From positions 1 through 32,676 of the forward strand of contig DGVV01000147.1 in NCBI GenBank assembly GCA_002395085.1: 32,676 nucleotides of DNA, written 5' to 3'. Below, one piece after another: positions 13,068 through 21,909 of the stretch (position 1 is its first letter; every line of letters begins with the position of its first letter). Made by a program: the position numbers and the translations under genes. The notes under the pieces were generated by a model. It had not been told where the DNA came from and made no database searches. It was given only the letters and a program-made list of their open reading frames with translations. Source of the stretch: Ruminococcus sp. UBA4275. Lineage in GTDB: Bacteria; Bacillota; Clostridia; Oscillospirales; Ruminococcaceae.

Positions 13068-14668
13068 GACACTCCCTCCCCGCGTTTCATATTGATCCGG
13101 AAAGGCAGCGTCAGCCATGCTTCATCCGTATTCATCGCCGCAGTCCGGATATGCAGCCTGCAAGCATTCAGATCTGCCGCGGCAGCATACAGCGTGAAAT
13201 GCACGGTAACATTCTGATCCGCCGACACCGTGACCTCACATTCATTGCTCAGCGGATCGCCGTCCGAATCTGCAAAAAACATCCGGACAACGGCAGACTC
13301 AGACTGCCCCGCCATATACCGCATTGCACTGAAAACCAGACCAAAAGCATTCTCTGTGATGATCTTGTTCGCATTCAGGCAATAGACCAGCGGATACTCC
13401 CACGATGCTGCACCGCTGCGGATAATGTTTTCTTCTGTGAGATCCTCAGCCGGCTGTTCATCGAGACAGACCTTGTTCAGTTCTGCAACGGTATGATTGA
13501 GTTTTGTGAGCTGACGGATGAGATTTTCACGCTCAGGTTTCGACAGAATGTCAATCACATCGGTGTCAATATCCATGAGTGCAGAGAGGCTTTTCGAGAT
13601 CGACTGCGAAGGCTTCCCGCGTGACTGTACCTTTTTCATGTTGACAATGGAACGGTCCATTGCAGCAGCGAGGTCCTCTGCGAGATCCGCGTGCGCCCGC
13701 GCAAACTGTTCCATATCCTGCACATTCCGGAATTGTGTCTGCGCTCTTGCAGCAGCAATTTTCGTATGAATCCTGTTTTCGCGCCGGATGAACGGTGCAT
13801 AAACATTCTCATCCATCATCTTTTTGATATTCCGGATGAACTTCCGCTGATCGACAATTGAATTCATAAGGATATTATTGAAGATCGTTATTTTCAGTTC
13901 TTCGCGGTCCTGCGCTGTCTCGCAGCGCTTCAGCAGCGGGAGTGCCTCATTGAACAGCGAATACACCTGCAATTCCCGCGCTGCATGATACTGCTTCGGA
14001 ATTCCCATAAATGCGAGAAATTCGATAACCAGTTCCGCAATATCAAGCCGTTTTTTTACATCGGCTGCGCTTTCGCCGGTACTTTCGGCATATTCCTGAA
14101 TGGTCAGCAGCTTCGTCTCAGCGATGTCATGATATGCACCGATGGTCAGGTCAATGAGATTGTATTCCACACGCTGTTCCTCGCCGTGCTGAATCGAAAG
14201 CTCCAGCATTTTGATCTGTTTCTGATTGCTTGCGCTCTGCCGGTCGAGAATCACCGTTTCAAAATAGTTGACTTCCGGATCATTCTGATGAATCATCCGC
14301 AGGCAGGTAAACCGGCGGTTGCCGTCAATGATTCTTCCGTCGCACAGCACCACACCCGGTTCGCGCTGATTGACCAGCGCAATATTATTCTTTGTTTTCT
14401 CAATAGCACCCGGATTGCTCTCGATGATGAAACGCTCAATCACCTGATTGAAGGCTTCCTGTTCCAGTTGTTCAAACGGCGTATTTTCGGGATTTTGATT
14501 GTACTGTGTCAGCCAAGTGGCGATGCGGTCATTGCGGTCGTTGTAATAGAGACAATCAAGCCGCACCTGATAGACCGGATATGCCTTCGTAACGCCGCCG
14601 AGAGTCAGCTTGCGCGTCATGGCAGTCTTCCGGACAGCCGTGCTGTCTGTCATTTCCAGTAAATTCAA
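13064..14668 (-). CDS. ParB-like N-terminal domain protein
   Basis: 534 aa. I choose the TTG at 14668 because GGAGGA lies 7 nt upstream; the ATG at 14653 has no well-spaced site. Residues about 15 to 150 match a ParB/Srx-like domain: VYQVRLDCLYYNDRNDRIA, a long loop, then VLCDGRIIDGNRRFTCLRMI with the DGNRR-T motif that in ParB binds CTP or acts as a nuclease/ATPase loop. A helical region follows (residues about 160 to 400), including a possible helix-turn-helix (LTIQEYAESTGESAADVKKR), and a mostly beta C-terminal part of about 100 residues. There is no ParA or parS context, so this is not chromosome segregation. Its operon partners suggest a DNA-bound regulatory or defence complex. Confidence 0.8.
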   Translation of the reverse strand: MNLLEMTDSTAVRKTAMTRKLTLGGVTKAYPVYQVRLDCLYYNDRNDRIATWLTQYNQNPENTPFEQLEQEAFNQVIERFIIESNPGAIEKTKNNIALVNQREPGVVLCDGRIIDGNRRFTCLRMIHQNDPEVNYFETVILDRQSASNQKQIKMLELSIQHGEEQRVEYNLIDLTIGAYHDIAETKLLTIQEYAESTGESAADVKKRLDIAELVIEFLAFMGIPKQYHAARELQVYSLFNEALPLLKRCETAQDREELKITIFNNILMNSIVDQRKFIRNIKKMMDENVYAPFIRRENRIHTKIAAARAQTQFRNVQDMEQFARAHADLAEDLAAAMDRSIVNMKKVQSRGKPSQSISKSLSALMDIDTDVIDILSKPERENLIRQLTKLNHTVAELNKVCLDEQPAEDLTEENIIRSGAASWEYPLVYCLNANKIITENAFGLVFSAMRYMAGQSESAVVRMFFADSDGDPLSNECEVTVSADQNVTVHFTLYAAAADLNACRLHIRTAAMNTDEAWLTLPFRINMKRGEGVS

Positions 14669-14672
14669 AGTT

Positions 14673-16394
14673 TCAGTCCTCCGTTTCGACATCTTCCAGA
14701 TCCGCAAAATAGTAGGTCTGGTCGCGGTAAACCTTTTCCATGGTGCGGTCAAAATACATTCCGAGCCGCTGCACCGCCTGTTCAACAATATAAATCAGAT
14801 CATACTTATCCGTTCCGACCGGAAAACCGTATTTCTGCACTGCAAGGCGATCCATCTCCCGCAAAGAAATACCGGTCTGATCCTTGATCAGTGAGACAAT
14901 GAAATCTGTACGGGTCGGCTTGGAATACCTGCTGCCCTTATACAGAATCAGCCCGCCGAACACATTATTATAGGAGATGCCGGTGTGCGTCAGCAGCAGC
15001 GCATTATAGAAATAATCAGAGAGTCCCAGATTATCCAGCGGATGCACAAAGCCGTTCTGCCGCAGGGAATGCACCGTAAAGAACTGCTCCTCCCCTGCCA
15101 GACTGTATGCACAGTCGATGTACGCCTGCAAATCAGCCTTGCTGACCCCAAGCTTATTCAGTCTGCGGATGTTCATAAGCTGCTCCGGCTCATAATAGAG
15201 CAGATCCAGCGAGGCGCACAGACGGTACAGAACTGATGTCAGCGTTGTATAGCAGAAGGAGAACTGCCGCCGGATCTGCGTGATCGGCACATGATCATCT
15301 TTTGTCAGCACATAGGTCAGATATTCTTCCGCAGACTTATAATGCTGCACGACATACCGGCTGTTGACAATAAAGCCCATCTGTTTGAGCATCCGCGGAT
15401 TGACTTCGCGGAGATCTGCGTCCGGAAACAGTTTTGTATAGATGCTGCGAAGCTGTTCAAAGCTATACAAATCCTCCGTAAGTACTGCGCGAAATGCAGT
15501 CTGCCGTTCTTCCGGCATTGTACGGAAAACAGTATTGTAGAAACCGTTGTGATAATAAGAAGAGCATTCACCGAGGATATTTGCCCGGATCAGCTCTTCC
15601 TTGAAGCCGTACCGCGCACGGATTTCACTGACAAGATCGTTTGTGGAAACCGGCGAAAGTTCCTCAATGAGATCCACGATCATACGGGTTCTGTCGGCAT
15701 TTCCAAAGCGGATCATCGGCTGCCGCGAGAAGACAATATCCGGATACTCCACAGGATTGACAATTGTTTTCAGGATGACGTGCATCTCATAGCCGTCGCG
15801 GATGTCATATTTTTCCATCAGCGCAGGATCATCCATCACAAACTTTTCCGCCGATAGTTCCACGTCCTGATACTGGTGCAGATCGAGTGCATCCAGCAGT
15901 TCCGTAAAATCCCAGCGGTCAAAATCATAATAACGCAGGCGTTCTCCGTTTTTCCACAGGACATTGCGCTGACCGGAGAGCCAGAGTCCGCGGTTATGAC
16001 GGTTCTCCTCCGTCACATAAAGCGGATGCGATTCCGGTACGCCGCTTTCACGGAGCTTTTCATTGAAAAAGGCACAGAATTCCGCCAGTGTCCGCTCCTC
16101 CCGCGCAAAATGCCGCAGCGCGATTCCGGTCAGCAGTGAACGGTCCAGCTTTGCTTCTTCGCCGCAGAACACCACAGAATCCCGATCAAGATAGTTTTGC
16201 AGCCGGTATTTGAGATTGACCGTAACTTCCTGATCTGCCAGTGCATTCTCAAGCGGTTCGCTGCCTGCATGACCGTACCAGTAGCGCAGATACCGATAGG
16301 TTTCCTCTGAGCAGCCAATCTCCCCCAGCCACACCTTTTCCGGCACATCGTAATGCCGGTAGAGATACGCATAGTAATCCTCATCGAAGACCAC
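14673..16394 (-). CDS. Uncharacterised 573-residue protein, probable C-terminal half of the RpoA-CTD-like protein
   Basis: It starts at a GTG with only a weak AGG upstream. The frame is identical to that of the preceding gene: one TAG and two codons (His, Cys) separate that gene's last residue from this GTG. The protein begins VFDEDYYAYLYRHYDVPEKV, which I believe is the segment that usually continues directly after the sigma-region-4-like helix in large single-chain relatives. It has several winged-helix-like segments (for example ELSPVSTNDLVSEIRARYGF and DDHVPITQIRRQFSFCYTTL), with no catalytic motif. It is either the second half of a protein split by a nonsense codon or a separately translated subunit. 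The ParB-like gene starts 4 nt after its stop. Confidence 0.6.
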   Translation of the reverse strand: MVFDEDYYAYLYRHYDVPEKVWLGEIGCSEETYRYLRYWYGHAGSEPLENALADQEVTVNLKYRLQNYLDRDSVVFCGEEAKLDRSLLTGIALRHFAREERTLAEFCAFFNEKLRESGVPESHPLYVTEENRHNRGLWLSGQRNVLWKNGERLRYYDFDRWDFTELLDALDLHQYQDVELSAEKFVMDDPALMEKYDIRDGYEMHVILKTIVNPVEYPDIVFSRQPMIRFGNADRTRMIVDLIEELSPVSTNDLVSEIRARYGFKEELIRANILGECSSYYHNGFYNTVFRTMPEERQTAFRAVLTEDLYSFEQLRSIYTKLFPDADLREVNPRMLKQMGFIVNSRYVVQHYKSAEEYLTYVLTKDDHVPITQIRRQFSFCYTTLTSVLYRLCASLDLLYYEPEQLMNIRRLNKLGVSKADLQAYIDCAYSLAGEEQFFTVHSLRQNGFVHPLDNLGLSDYFYNALLLTHTGISYNNVFGGLILYKGSRYSKPTRTDFIVSLIKDQTGISLREMDRLAVQKYGFPVGTDKYDLIYIVEQAVQRLGMYFDRTMEKVYRDQTYYFADLEDVETED

Positions 16395-16400
16395 GCAATG

Positions 16401-17762
16401 CTACCTGATCTGTCTGAGGATTTTGGATTCCTTCTGCTGAATATTCTGCTTGGTCAGATTCATGCGGTCCGCAATCTGCCGTAAACTGTCACCCCTGAGA
16501 CGACAACGGAGAATCTCCTGCAAATCCGGATTGATTTTCTGCGTCAGATAGGAATAGAAACTGGGATAAACCCTGTAGCAGCGGAAATCCACATAAATAA
16601 TCTCGCCTTTGCGCAGCAGCGCACTGATATTCTCACGGATGCGCTCTGCCTCTATGCTTTCGGGCAGCGCATCACAGAATTCCTGAAACGATGTTCCGCG
16701 GAAATCGCTGCACACTGCGAGAATCTGCTTTTGCAGTTCCGCATCGCTGAAGTGCAGATTGGCACCGTCAGAAAGCTGCCGGTGAATGGTCGGGGAATAC
16801 AGCATCAGTGTCGATTCGACATACGTGCGCAGTTCATTCAGCGATTTCGCTCCGAGATTGCGGATTTCAGAAATCGCATCCGGATACAGCTTCAGCAAAT
16901 CCGCAAAGGTATGCACGCCCTCTCTGCTGAGCGCGTTGAAGGAGCGCACGGAAAGATCCTGTTCCATAATGCTGATCTCCATCTCTGCAAACAGCCGGAT
17001 GATGCTTTCCCGATACAGCGAATCCGCAAACAGTTCCACGCCGTTCCGCGCGCCTTCAGGCAGCACCCCGCAGTCTACCTGCAATGCTTCAGAGGAAATG
17101 TCCTCTGCTTTCTCCTCCAGCGGTTCTGTCTCCTCCAGCGGTTCTGTCAGCAGTTTCAGAATCCTGTTCCGGATTTCATCCGCCGAATGCACGCCGAGAT
17201 TCTTGATGCCGGATTTCCGCAAATCGCACAGACAATCCTGCACGCAGGCAAGCAATGCACTGACCGTCATCACACCGGATCGCTTGAGCAGATTGGCAGT
17301 ACGGGTTGAGAAACCAAGCCGATCAACCGGCAGATCATGCCCCTGATAGTATGTCAGAAGATTCTGTATCTGTTCCGCCGAATATTCCTGCTGAGATTCC
17401 GGTTCTGCGGGAGATGCTGTCTGCACTGCGGCTTCCGGCTGCGCCTGCTGTACAGAAAATCCCATTGCATCGAGGAGTTCCTTGAGATAGCGTTCCAGAC
17501 TGCGGGCAGCCTCACCCCGTTCATCGTCCTGTTCCAGCCAGCTTGCGTCATAGTATTCCGTCAGCAAAGCGATCGTCCGGATGCCGGCACGTTCCAGTTT
17601 GCGCGCCGATGCCGTGCGCAGTCCCAGATCCGAAACCGGAAGCTGATCGCCCGTCAGCACAAGAACCGCCTTTTTATATTCGGGTTCAGCCAGCAATTCC
17701 GCAAAAGCAGAGGAAGATGCCGCTGTCAAAGCCTGATAATATGCAGTATACGCATTCAACAT
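16401..17762 (-). CDS. RNA polymerase alpha-CTD-like / sigma-region-4 helix-turn-helix protein
   Basis: 453 aa; the ATG at 17762 has AGGAG 7 nt upstream. Three helix-hairpin-helix modules resembling the RNA polymerase alpha C-terminal domain are visible. They lie at residues about 40-75 (LPVSDLGLRTASARKLERAG), 144-203 (LPVDRLGFSTRTANLLKRSG and IKNLGVHSADEIRNRIL) and 270-317 (LSVRSFNALSREGVHTFADL and IRNLGAKSLNELRTYV). Residues about 422-453 are a sigma-70 region 4-type HTH (LRQIADRMNLTKQNIQQKES). The protein should bind DNA, perhaps at promoters. It is the first gene of a four-gene unit behind a near-consensus promoter. It ends at a TAG, after which the frame stays open for 575 more codons. 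Confidence 0.78.
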   Translation of the reverse strand: MLNAYTAYYQALTAASSSAFAELLAEPEYKKAVLVLTGDQLPVSDLGLRTASARKLERAGIRTIALLTEYYDASWLEQDDERGEAARSLERYLKELLDAMGFSVQQAQPEAAVQTASPAEPESQQEYSAEQIQNLLTYYQGHDLPVDRLGFSTRTANLLKRSGVMTVSALLACVQDCLCDLRKSGIKNLGVHSADEIRNRILKLLTEPLEETEPLEEKAEDISSEALQVDCGVLPEGARNGVELFADSLYRESIIRLFAEMEISIMEQDLSVRSFNALSREGVHTFADLLKLYPDAISEIRNLGAKSLNELRTYVESTLMLYSPTIHRQLSDGANLHFSDAELQKQILAVCSDFRGTSFQEFCDALPESIEAERIRENISALLRKGEIIYVDFRCYRVYPSFYSYLTQKINPDLQEILRCRLRGDSLRQIADRMNLTKQNIQQKESKILRQIR

Positions 17763-17829
17763 ACGCTGACTCCTGTTCCGGTTTACGGGGCATTCCGTAA
17801 ACCTGTTCCAATATATACCGATCCATTTT

Positions 17830-17858
17830 ATTTTATCATATTTTCAAGCAGATGTCAA
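17830..17858 (-). promoter_or_regulatory. Promoter of the RpoA-CTD-like/ParB/HIRAN cluster
   Basis: Read on the reverse strand: TTGACA (17858-17853), 17-nt spacer, TAAAAT (17835-17830), with TGA in the extended -10 position. The first gene's ATG lies about 68 nt downstream of the -10 box. Confidence 0.85.
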
Positions 17859-17903
17859 CGTGACAGCCGCTGCTTCCATTGCTATTTTGCGGGATTTGTG
17901 TTA

Positions 17904-17973
17904 TGATATAAGAGATGTCCCCTGAAAAAAGCACACAAAGGATACACAAACGATACATCCGTCTGGTATCCTG
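17904..17973 (+). promoter_or_regulatory. Promoter region and possible operator of the two-component system
   Basis: An extended -10 element TGA-TATAAG (17904-17912) has only a weak -35 upstream (TTTTGC). Downstream lie two direct GATACA copies and an inverted pair GGATAC ... GTATCC across about 17940-17971, in the 5' leader of the response-regulator gene. These could be an autoregulatory binding site; this is inferred. Confidence 0.45.
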
Positions 17974-17993
17974 TAGACAGTGAGGTGAACGAA

Positions 17994-18671
17994 ATGACAT
18001 ACCGCATCCTGCTTGCAGAAGATGACGCACAGATCCGCGAAATCATCAGCGACTATTTCTCGGCGCAGTCCGGTGACCGCATGGAACTGATCTACGCAGA
18101 GAACGGCGCGGAAGCAAAGGCATTCCTGCAAAGCGAATCATTCGATCTTGTGATTCTCGACATCATGATGCCGGAAATCGACGGGTTTACGGTCTGCCGG
18201 GAACTGCGCGCATTCAGCGATGTACCGGCCATTTTCCTGACGGCGCGTGCCCGTGAGGAAGATCTGCTTTACGGCTATGAACTCGGCTGCGATGACTACA
18301 TCACCAAGCCTTTCTCCCTTGCACAGCTCTACGCGAAAACCGGTGCGCTGCTGCGCCGTGCCAAGGGAACAGTCGTCAGCCGGGAACTGATCTGCGGCGG
18401 CATTTCCATGAACCTGACCACACTTGCGGTCACGGCAAACAGCACAGCCGTCACGCTTGCACCGAAGGAATTTGCGCTGCTCAAGTTTCTGATGGAGCAT
18501 AAAAACTGGGTTATCTCACGCGATCAGCTCCTTGACCGCATCTGGGGAACAGATTATTTCGGCAGCCCGCGCGTGGTCGATAACCACATCAAAAAGCTGC
18601 GGCAGGCACTCGGCAAGGCGGGCGCACAGATCAGAACCGTGATTGCGCGCGGGTATCAGCTCACAGAATAA
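17994..18671 (+). CDS. OmpR-family response regulator
   Basis: 225 aa from the ATG at 17994, with GAGGTGA upstream; an in-frame GTG at 17985 lies inside that site. The receiver domain has acidic pair ED-D (residues 9-11), phosphoacceptor Asp56 (LVILDIMMPE), FLTAR and Lys105 (DDYITKPF). The C-terminal domain (about 130 to 225) is a winged helix of the OmpR/PhoB type (LAPKEFALLKFLMEHKNWVI, RVVDNHIKKLRQALG, TVIARGYQLTE). Phosphorylated by the kinase encoded 26 nt downstream, it would bind direct repeats at target promoters. The targets are not visible, although repeats in its own leader suggest autoregulation. Confidence 0.95.
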   Translation: MTYRILLAEDDAQIREIISDYFSAQSGDRMELIYAENGAEAKAFLQSESFDLVILDIMMPEIDGFTVCRELRAFSDVPAIFLTARAREEDLLYGYELGCDDYITKPFSLAQLYAKTGALLRRAKGTVVSRELICGGISMNLTTLAVTANSTAVTLAPKEFALLKFLMEHKNWVISRDQLLDRIWGTDYFGSPRVVDNHIKKLRQALGKAGAQIRTVIARGYQLTE

Positions 18672-18697
18672 CACATCGGGAGACGGAGGGGAACATC

Positions 18698-20563
18698 ATG
18701 AAGCATAAGAAAAAGCATCACGCAAGGAATCCGAATATGCGCCGTTTCAGCTCATTTTATTGGCGCAGATTCTGCATCTGTCTGCTTGCAGCGCTCGCCG
18801 CAGGCGGAATGCTGTTCCGGAACTGGTATGATGAAACCGCCTGGGATATTACAAACTCAGGCGGAATGTGGGACAGTTTCTTTCAGGAAAAATTTGAAGA
18901 TCCGGAATACTTTGACAGGGTTATGCAAAAAACGGGGTTCGATTACGAAGCAATCATCACACCGTCAGCGTATGATATGATACCGAGTGATTTCGCAACG
19001 CTCCTGTTCAACCCCAAAACCGGCGAATACCATACATCTCAGCCAATGGCGCGCGCCTGCACACTGGAGTACGGCGAAACCAAATGGTACACCTGCACCG
19101 ATCCGGAGACGCTGCGTACACTGATGCAGTTTGATTATCACCCGCACCATCTGCCGTACTCGCTCACAGGCGCTCTGGAAGGGAAATTCTATACAACAAC
19201 CGTCGTAGACAGCATCTACGTCAAGGGGAACGAATTCCGTCCTGCATTCATCCACAAGGAGCGCTATTTTGAACAGAAGCAGATCGGAGAATCGGTGGAT
19301 GTCTCCCCTGCTGACACCGACGGCTGGACATTCCTTCCAAGAGGAGAAACCAAAGCGAAATGGCGCGAGTCCAATCCGTACGCAGATGAATCGGAATTCT
19401 ACGAAACAGACCTCTGCAAAAATGCTTCTGAATTTTCCTATGCGTACATCTCCAGTCCGCCCGACAATCTGCCGCAGAAGATTATCGAACAGCTTGCATC
19501 GAAATTCGATCAGTTCTATGCGGATTACGAATACAGACTGAACGCTCGGTTTCAGTTTGCTGCGGATTATGCCGCCGGAAAATATCCGGATATGGATGAC
19601 GAAACAGCCGGTGAACGCTCAGAAGACGCGATCACAGAGGAAGAAGTCCGACAACTGGTACAGACACTGGGGAATGAAATGCTCAATTTATCCTATATAT
19701 ACAACATAGAGAGATACGCCTGTTTCGGCTCGCAGACGGTCATGATCGGCGGCGAGCAATGGAAACTGATGCACTTTGAGCAATATCATTTCTGGGAACA
19801 ATACATCATTTCACTGGGCAATGCCGCCCTCCTGCTGCTTCTGGCTGCGGTTCTGGCGGCGCTGATCTGGTCGGCCGGTATTTATATCCGGTACAGAAAG
19901 CACTTTGCGATAGATGAATACCGCCGGATGCTGACCGGTACGCTCGCCCATGACCTCAAAACCCCGCTCACTGCAATTTCCGGCTACGCGGAGAATCTGC
20001 GCGAAGATACCCACGCCGACAAGCGCATCTATTACAGCGATGCGATCCTGCAAAATACTGCCTATATGGATCGCATCATCGCGGATGTGCTGGATCTCTC
20101 AAAACTCGAAACCGACAGCACCGTTCCGCGCACACAGACCGACCTTCTGCCGCTTGCACAGGCGATGTTCGAGCCATACGCGCAGCAGCTTGCCGAACGC
20201 GGCATTACGCCGGAGATCACCGGCAGCGGCAGCATGAACTGCAATGCGAAGATGATCGAGCAGGCGCTTGGCAATCTCGCCGCCAACGCAGTCCGGTACA
20301 CACAGGAAGGCGGCAGCATCCGCGTGACTGTCGCAGCACGGTGCATCCGCATCGAGAACGATATTCCGGAAGACATCCCCGATGCACAGGCACTTGCAGA
20401 ACCCTTTGTCAAAGGTGATGCAGCCCGCAGCAGCCGAACGGGCAGCGGTCTGGGATTGGCAATTGTCAGCCGTATTGCTGCGCTCAACGGCTGCAAACTG
20501 CATCTGCGCGCAGAAAACGGTGTTTTCATCGCAGAATTGCAGCAAACGAAAAAACACCGCTGA
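18698..20563 (+). CDS. Membrane sensor histidine kinase
   Basis: 621 aa; the ATG follows GGAGACGGAGGGGAACATC. A basic N-terminus is followed by membrane helix 1 (residues about 25 to 42, CICLLAALAAGGMLF). A large extracellular sensor region of about 325 residues comes next, then membrane helix 2 (about 373 to 398, NAALLLLLAAVLAALIWSAG). The kinase core follows: H-box LTGTLAHDLKTPLTAISGY with the phosphoacceptor His, N-box NLAANAVRYTQEGG and G-box GSGLGLAIVS. No HAMP domain is evident between helix 2 and the H-box. The sensor region is unusually large, is rich in Tyr, Trp and acidic residues, and has no recognisable fold, so the signal is unknown. It pairs with the response regulator upstream. 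Confidence 0.93.
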   Translation: MKHKKKHHARNPNMRRFSSFYWRRFCICLLAALAAGGMLFRNWYDETAWDITNSGGMWDSFFQEKFEDPEYFDRVMQKTGFDYEAIITPSAYDMIPSDFATLLFNPKTGEYHTSQPMARACTLEYGETKWYTCTDPETLRTLMQFDYHPHHLPYSLTGALEGKFYTTTVVDSIYVKGNEFRPAFIHKERYFEQKQIGESVDVSPADTDGWTFLPRGETKAKWRESNPYADESEFYETDLCKNASEFSYAYISSPPDNLPQKIIEQLASKFDQFYADYEYRLNARFQFAADYAAGKYPDMDDETAGERSEDAITEEEVRQLVQTLGNEMLNLSYIYNIERYACFGSQTVMIGGEQWKLMHFEQYHFWEQYIISLGNAALLLLLAAVLAALIWSAGIYIRYRKHFAIDEYRRMLTGTLAHDLKTPLTAISGYAENLREDTHADKRIYYSDAILQNTAYMDRIIADVLDLSKLETDSTVPRTQTDLLPLAQAMFEPYAQQLAERGITPEITGSGSMNCNAKMIEQALGNLAANAVRYTQEGGSIRVTVAARCIRIENDIPEDIPDAQALAEPFVKGDAARSSRTGSGLGLAIVSRIAALNGCKLHLRAENGVFIAELQQTKKHR

Positions 20564-20571
20564 ATACAAGA

Positions 20572-20603
20572 ACCCCCGCGTGCCGGAAACAGCGCGCGGG
20601 GGT
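20572..20603. terminator. Hairpin between convergent kinase and serpin genes
   Basis: ACCCCCGCG (20572-20580) pairs perfectly with CGCGGGGGT (20595-20603). No long T-run is present on either side, so it is a strong hairpin but an imperfect intrinsic terminator; it lies between two convergent stop codons. Confidence 0.65.
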
Positions 20604-20614
20604 ATCGTATCTAT

Positions 20615-21892
20615 TCAGAAATGCTCAACCGATCCGATGAAAACCGGCAGATTCGTTTCCGTATCGAGGATCATATAGAGGAACGGGCGGTTCAGATCGA
20701 CGGTGTAATAATCCTGCGGCTCCATTGCACCCTGGCAGCGCATCTCAACGGCAGTCGCGGCAGCAGCCTTTGTGCCATCAGTATCCACTTCAATATGCGT
20801 TTTGTGAATCACGCGGCTGATGGCAAGTCTCGCGTCAATATCCGCCATTGCAGTAAAATCTGCATCATCGGAGAAGGCAAGCTCCATGCCCATTGCCTTC
20901 AGTACGCCGGAGAGTTCGCTGTCGGTGTCGTAGGAGAATTTCGGCATGGCAGCGTATACATCTGCCTGCTCCGCAGAATCAAGCATCGCAAGCACCGAAT
21001 CCGCACTCTGCTGCGCCAGCCATTCCGCGGGAGAAGTGCCTTCCGGCGGCAGGATCGCCGCAAAGAGATAGTTCCCCTCGTAAGGCTTCTCAAACCCAAC
21101 CGCACCGCCGCCTTGCAGATACACATACTCCGTACTGTGCATCATCTGCACGGACTGTTTGCCGCCGTCCTGCGGGAAGAACCAGTCCTTCTGCACGGTT
21201 TCGCGCGAATAGGGAGAAATCCACTTCGCCTCGAATGCCGCCGCATTCACGAGGTACAGCATTGCATCCCCGCTGATGCTGTCCAGCAGCTTCGGGATCA
21301 TCTTTTCCGTGCGGTCGCTGACCCAGCTGTTGATCTCGCGCACTGTGTCCTGATCAAACGCTGCCTTGTGTGCAGCGGCATCGTAGTAATCCGCATTGGT
21401 TTGCAGGAACGGTTCATGCACATTCAGGGCAGGTGTATCACGCATCCAGATCGCGTTGGCGGTTTCAAGATGCGAGTTCTCGCTGTCTCCCTGCGCCTTT
21501 CGCCATGCACAGAGATAGTTATTGAGCTGCTCCGCAGACATCTGCCCGGCAAGGACGCTGAGCATCTGCGTCTGTGTCTCACCGGCAGCACCGTTCGCGG
21601 TCATTCCGAGCGCCTGCATCACGGAATAAGGCGAAAGCATCGTATTTTCGCCCTTCCGCGCTGTCATCACCCGACTGCAAAGCTGCATCGTGAACTGCAT
21701 CTGTGCGCGTCGGAATTCCGCATCGGGCGCTGTGCCGTCCGCGGCGTGCGCGGTGATATTTTCCATGAGATCGGCACTCTGCGGCGCATATACCGTTTCA
21801 GCAGGCTGCCGTCCGCCAGCACATCCGGCGGCGGAGAGCAGCAGCGGCAGCGCGGCAGCGAGTGCAGCCGGATGGCTTGCTTTCTGTTTCAT
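20615..21892 (-). CDS. Serpin-family serine protease inhibitor, lipoprotein (copy 1)
   Basis: 425 aa from the ATG at 21892 (AAGGAG 8 nt upstream). A lipobox signal (LLLSAAGC) predicts a membrane-anchored lipoprotein outside the cell. The serpin fold is shown by NTMLSPYSVMQALGMTANGA, ANAIWM, LYLVNAAAFEAKW, the hinge EVDTDGTKAAAATAVEM and the C-terminal signature NRPFLYMILDTETNLPVFIG. The Ala-rich hinge, with Gly at P15, Thr at P14 and small residues P12-P9, is the pattern of inhibitory rather than non-inhibitory serpins. Counting from the hinge, the P3-P1' stretch reads R-C-Q-G. It is the distal gene of the sigma-factor operon, next to a paralogue. Gut Ruminococcaceae serpins (siropins) inhibit host elastases, so a similar role is plausible. 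Confidence 0.93.
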   Translation of the reverse strand: MKQKASHPAALAAALPLLLSAAGCAGGRQPAETVYAPQSADLMENITAHAADGTAPDAEFRRAQMQFTMQLCSRVMTARKGENTMLSPYSVMQALGMTANGAAGETQTQMLSVLAGQMSAEQLNNYLCAWRKAQGDSENSHLETANAIWMRDTPALNVHEPFLQTNADYYDAAAHKAAFDQDTVREINSWVSDRTEKMIPKLLDSISGDAMLYLVNAAAFEAKWISPYSRETVQKDWFFPQDGGKQSVQMMHSTEYVYLQGGGAVGFEKPYEGNYLFAAILPPEGTSPAEWLAQQSADSVLAMLDSAEQADVYAAMPKFSYDTDSELSGVLKAMGMELAFSDDADFTAMADIDARLAISRVIHKTHIEVDTDGTKAAAATAVEMRCQGAMEPQDYYTVDLNRPFLYMILDTETNLPVFIGSVEHF

Positions 21893-21909
21893 TACGGTCA
21901 CTCCTTCCG

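Noticed and set aside
13064..14668. The ParB-like gene as a chromosome or plasmid partition gene.
   Set aside because: No ParA, no parS-like palindromes and no replication gene are nearby; its partners are HIRAN and RpoA-CTD-like proteins.
14673..14788. An upstream extension of the ParB-like gene to an ATG at 14788.
   Set aside because: The extension overlaps the preceding gene, is unlike ParB N-termini, and a TTG at 14668 has a well-placed GGAGGA.
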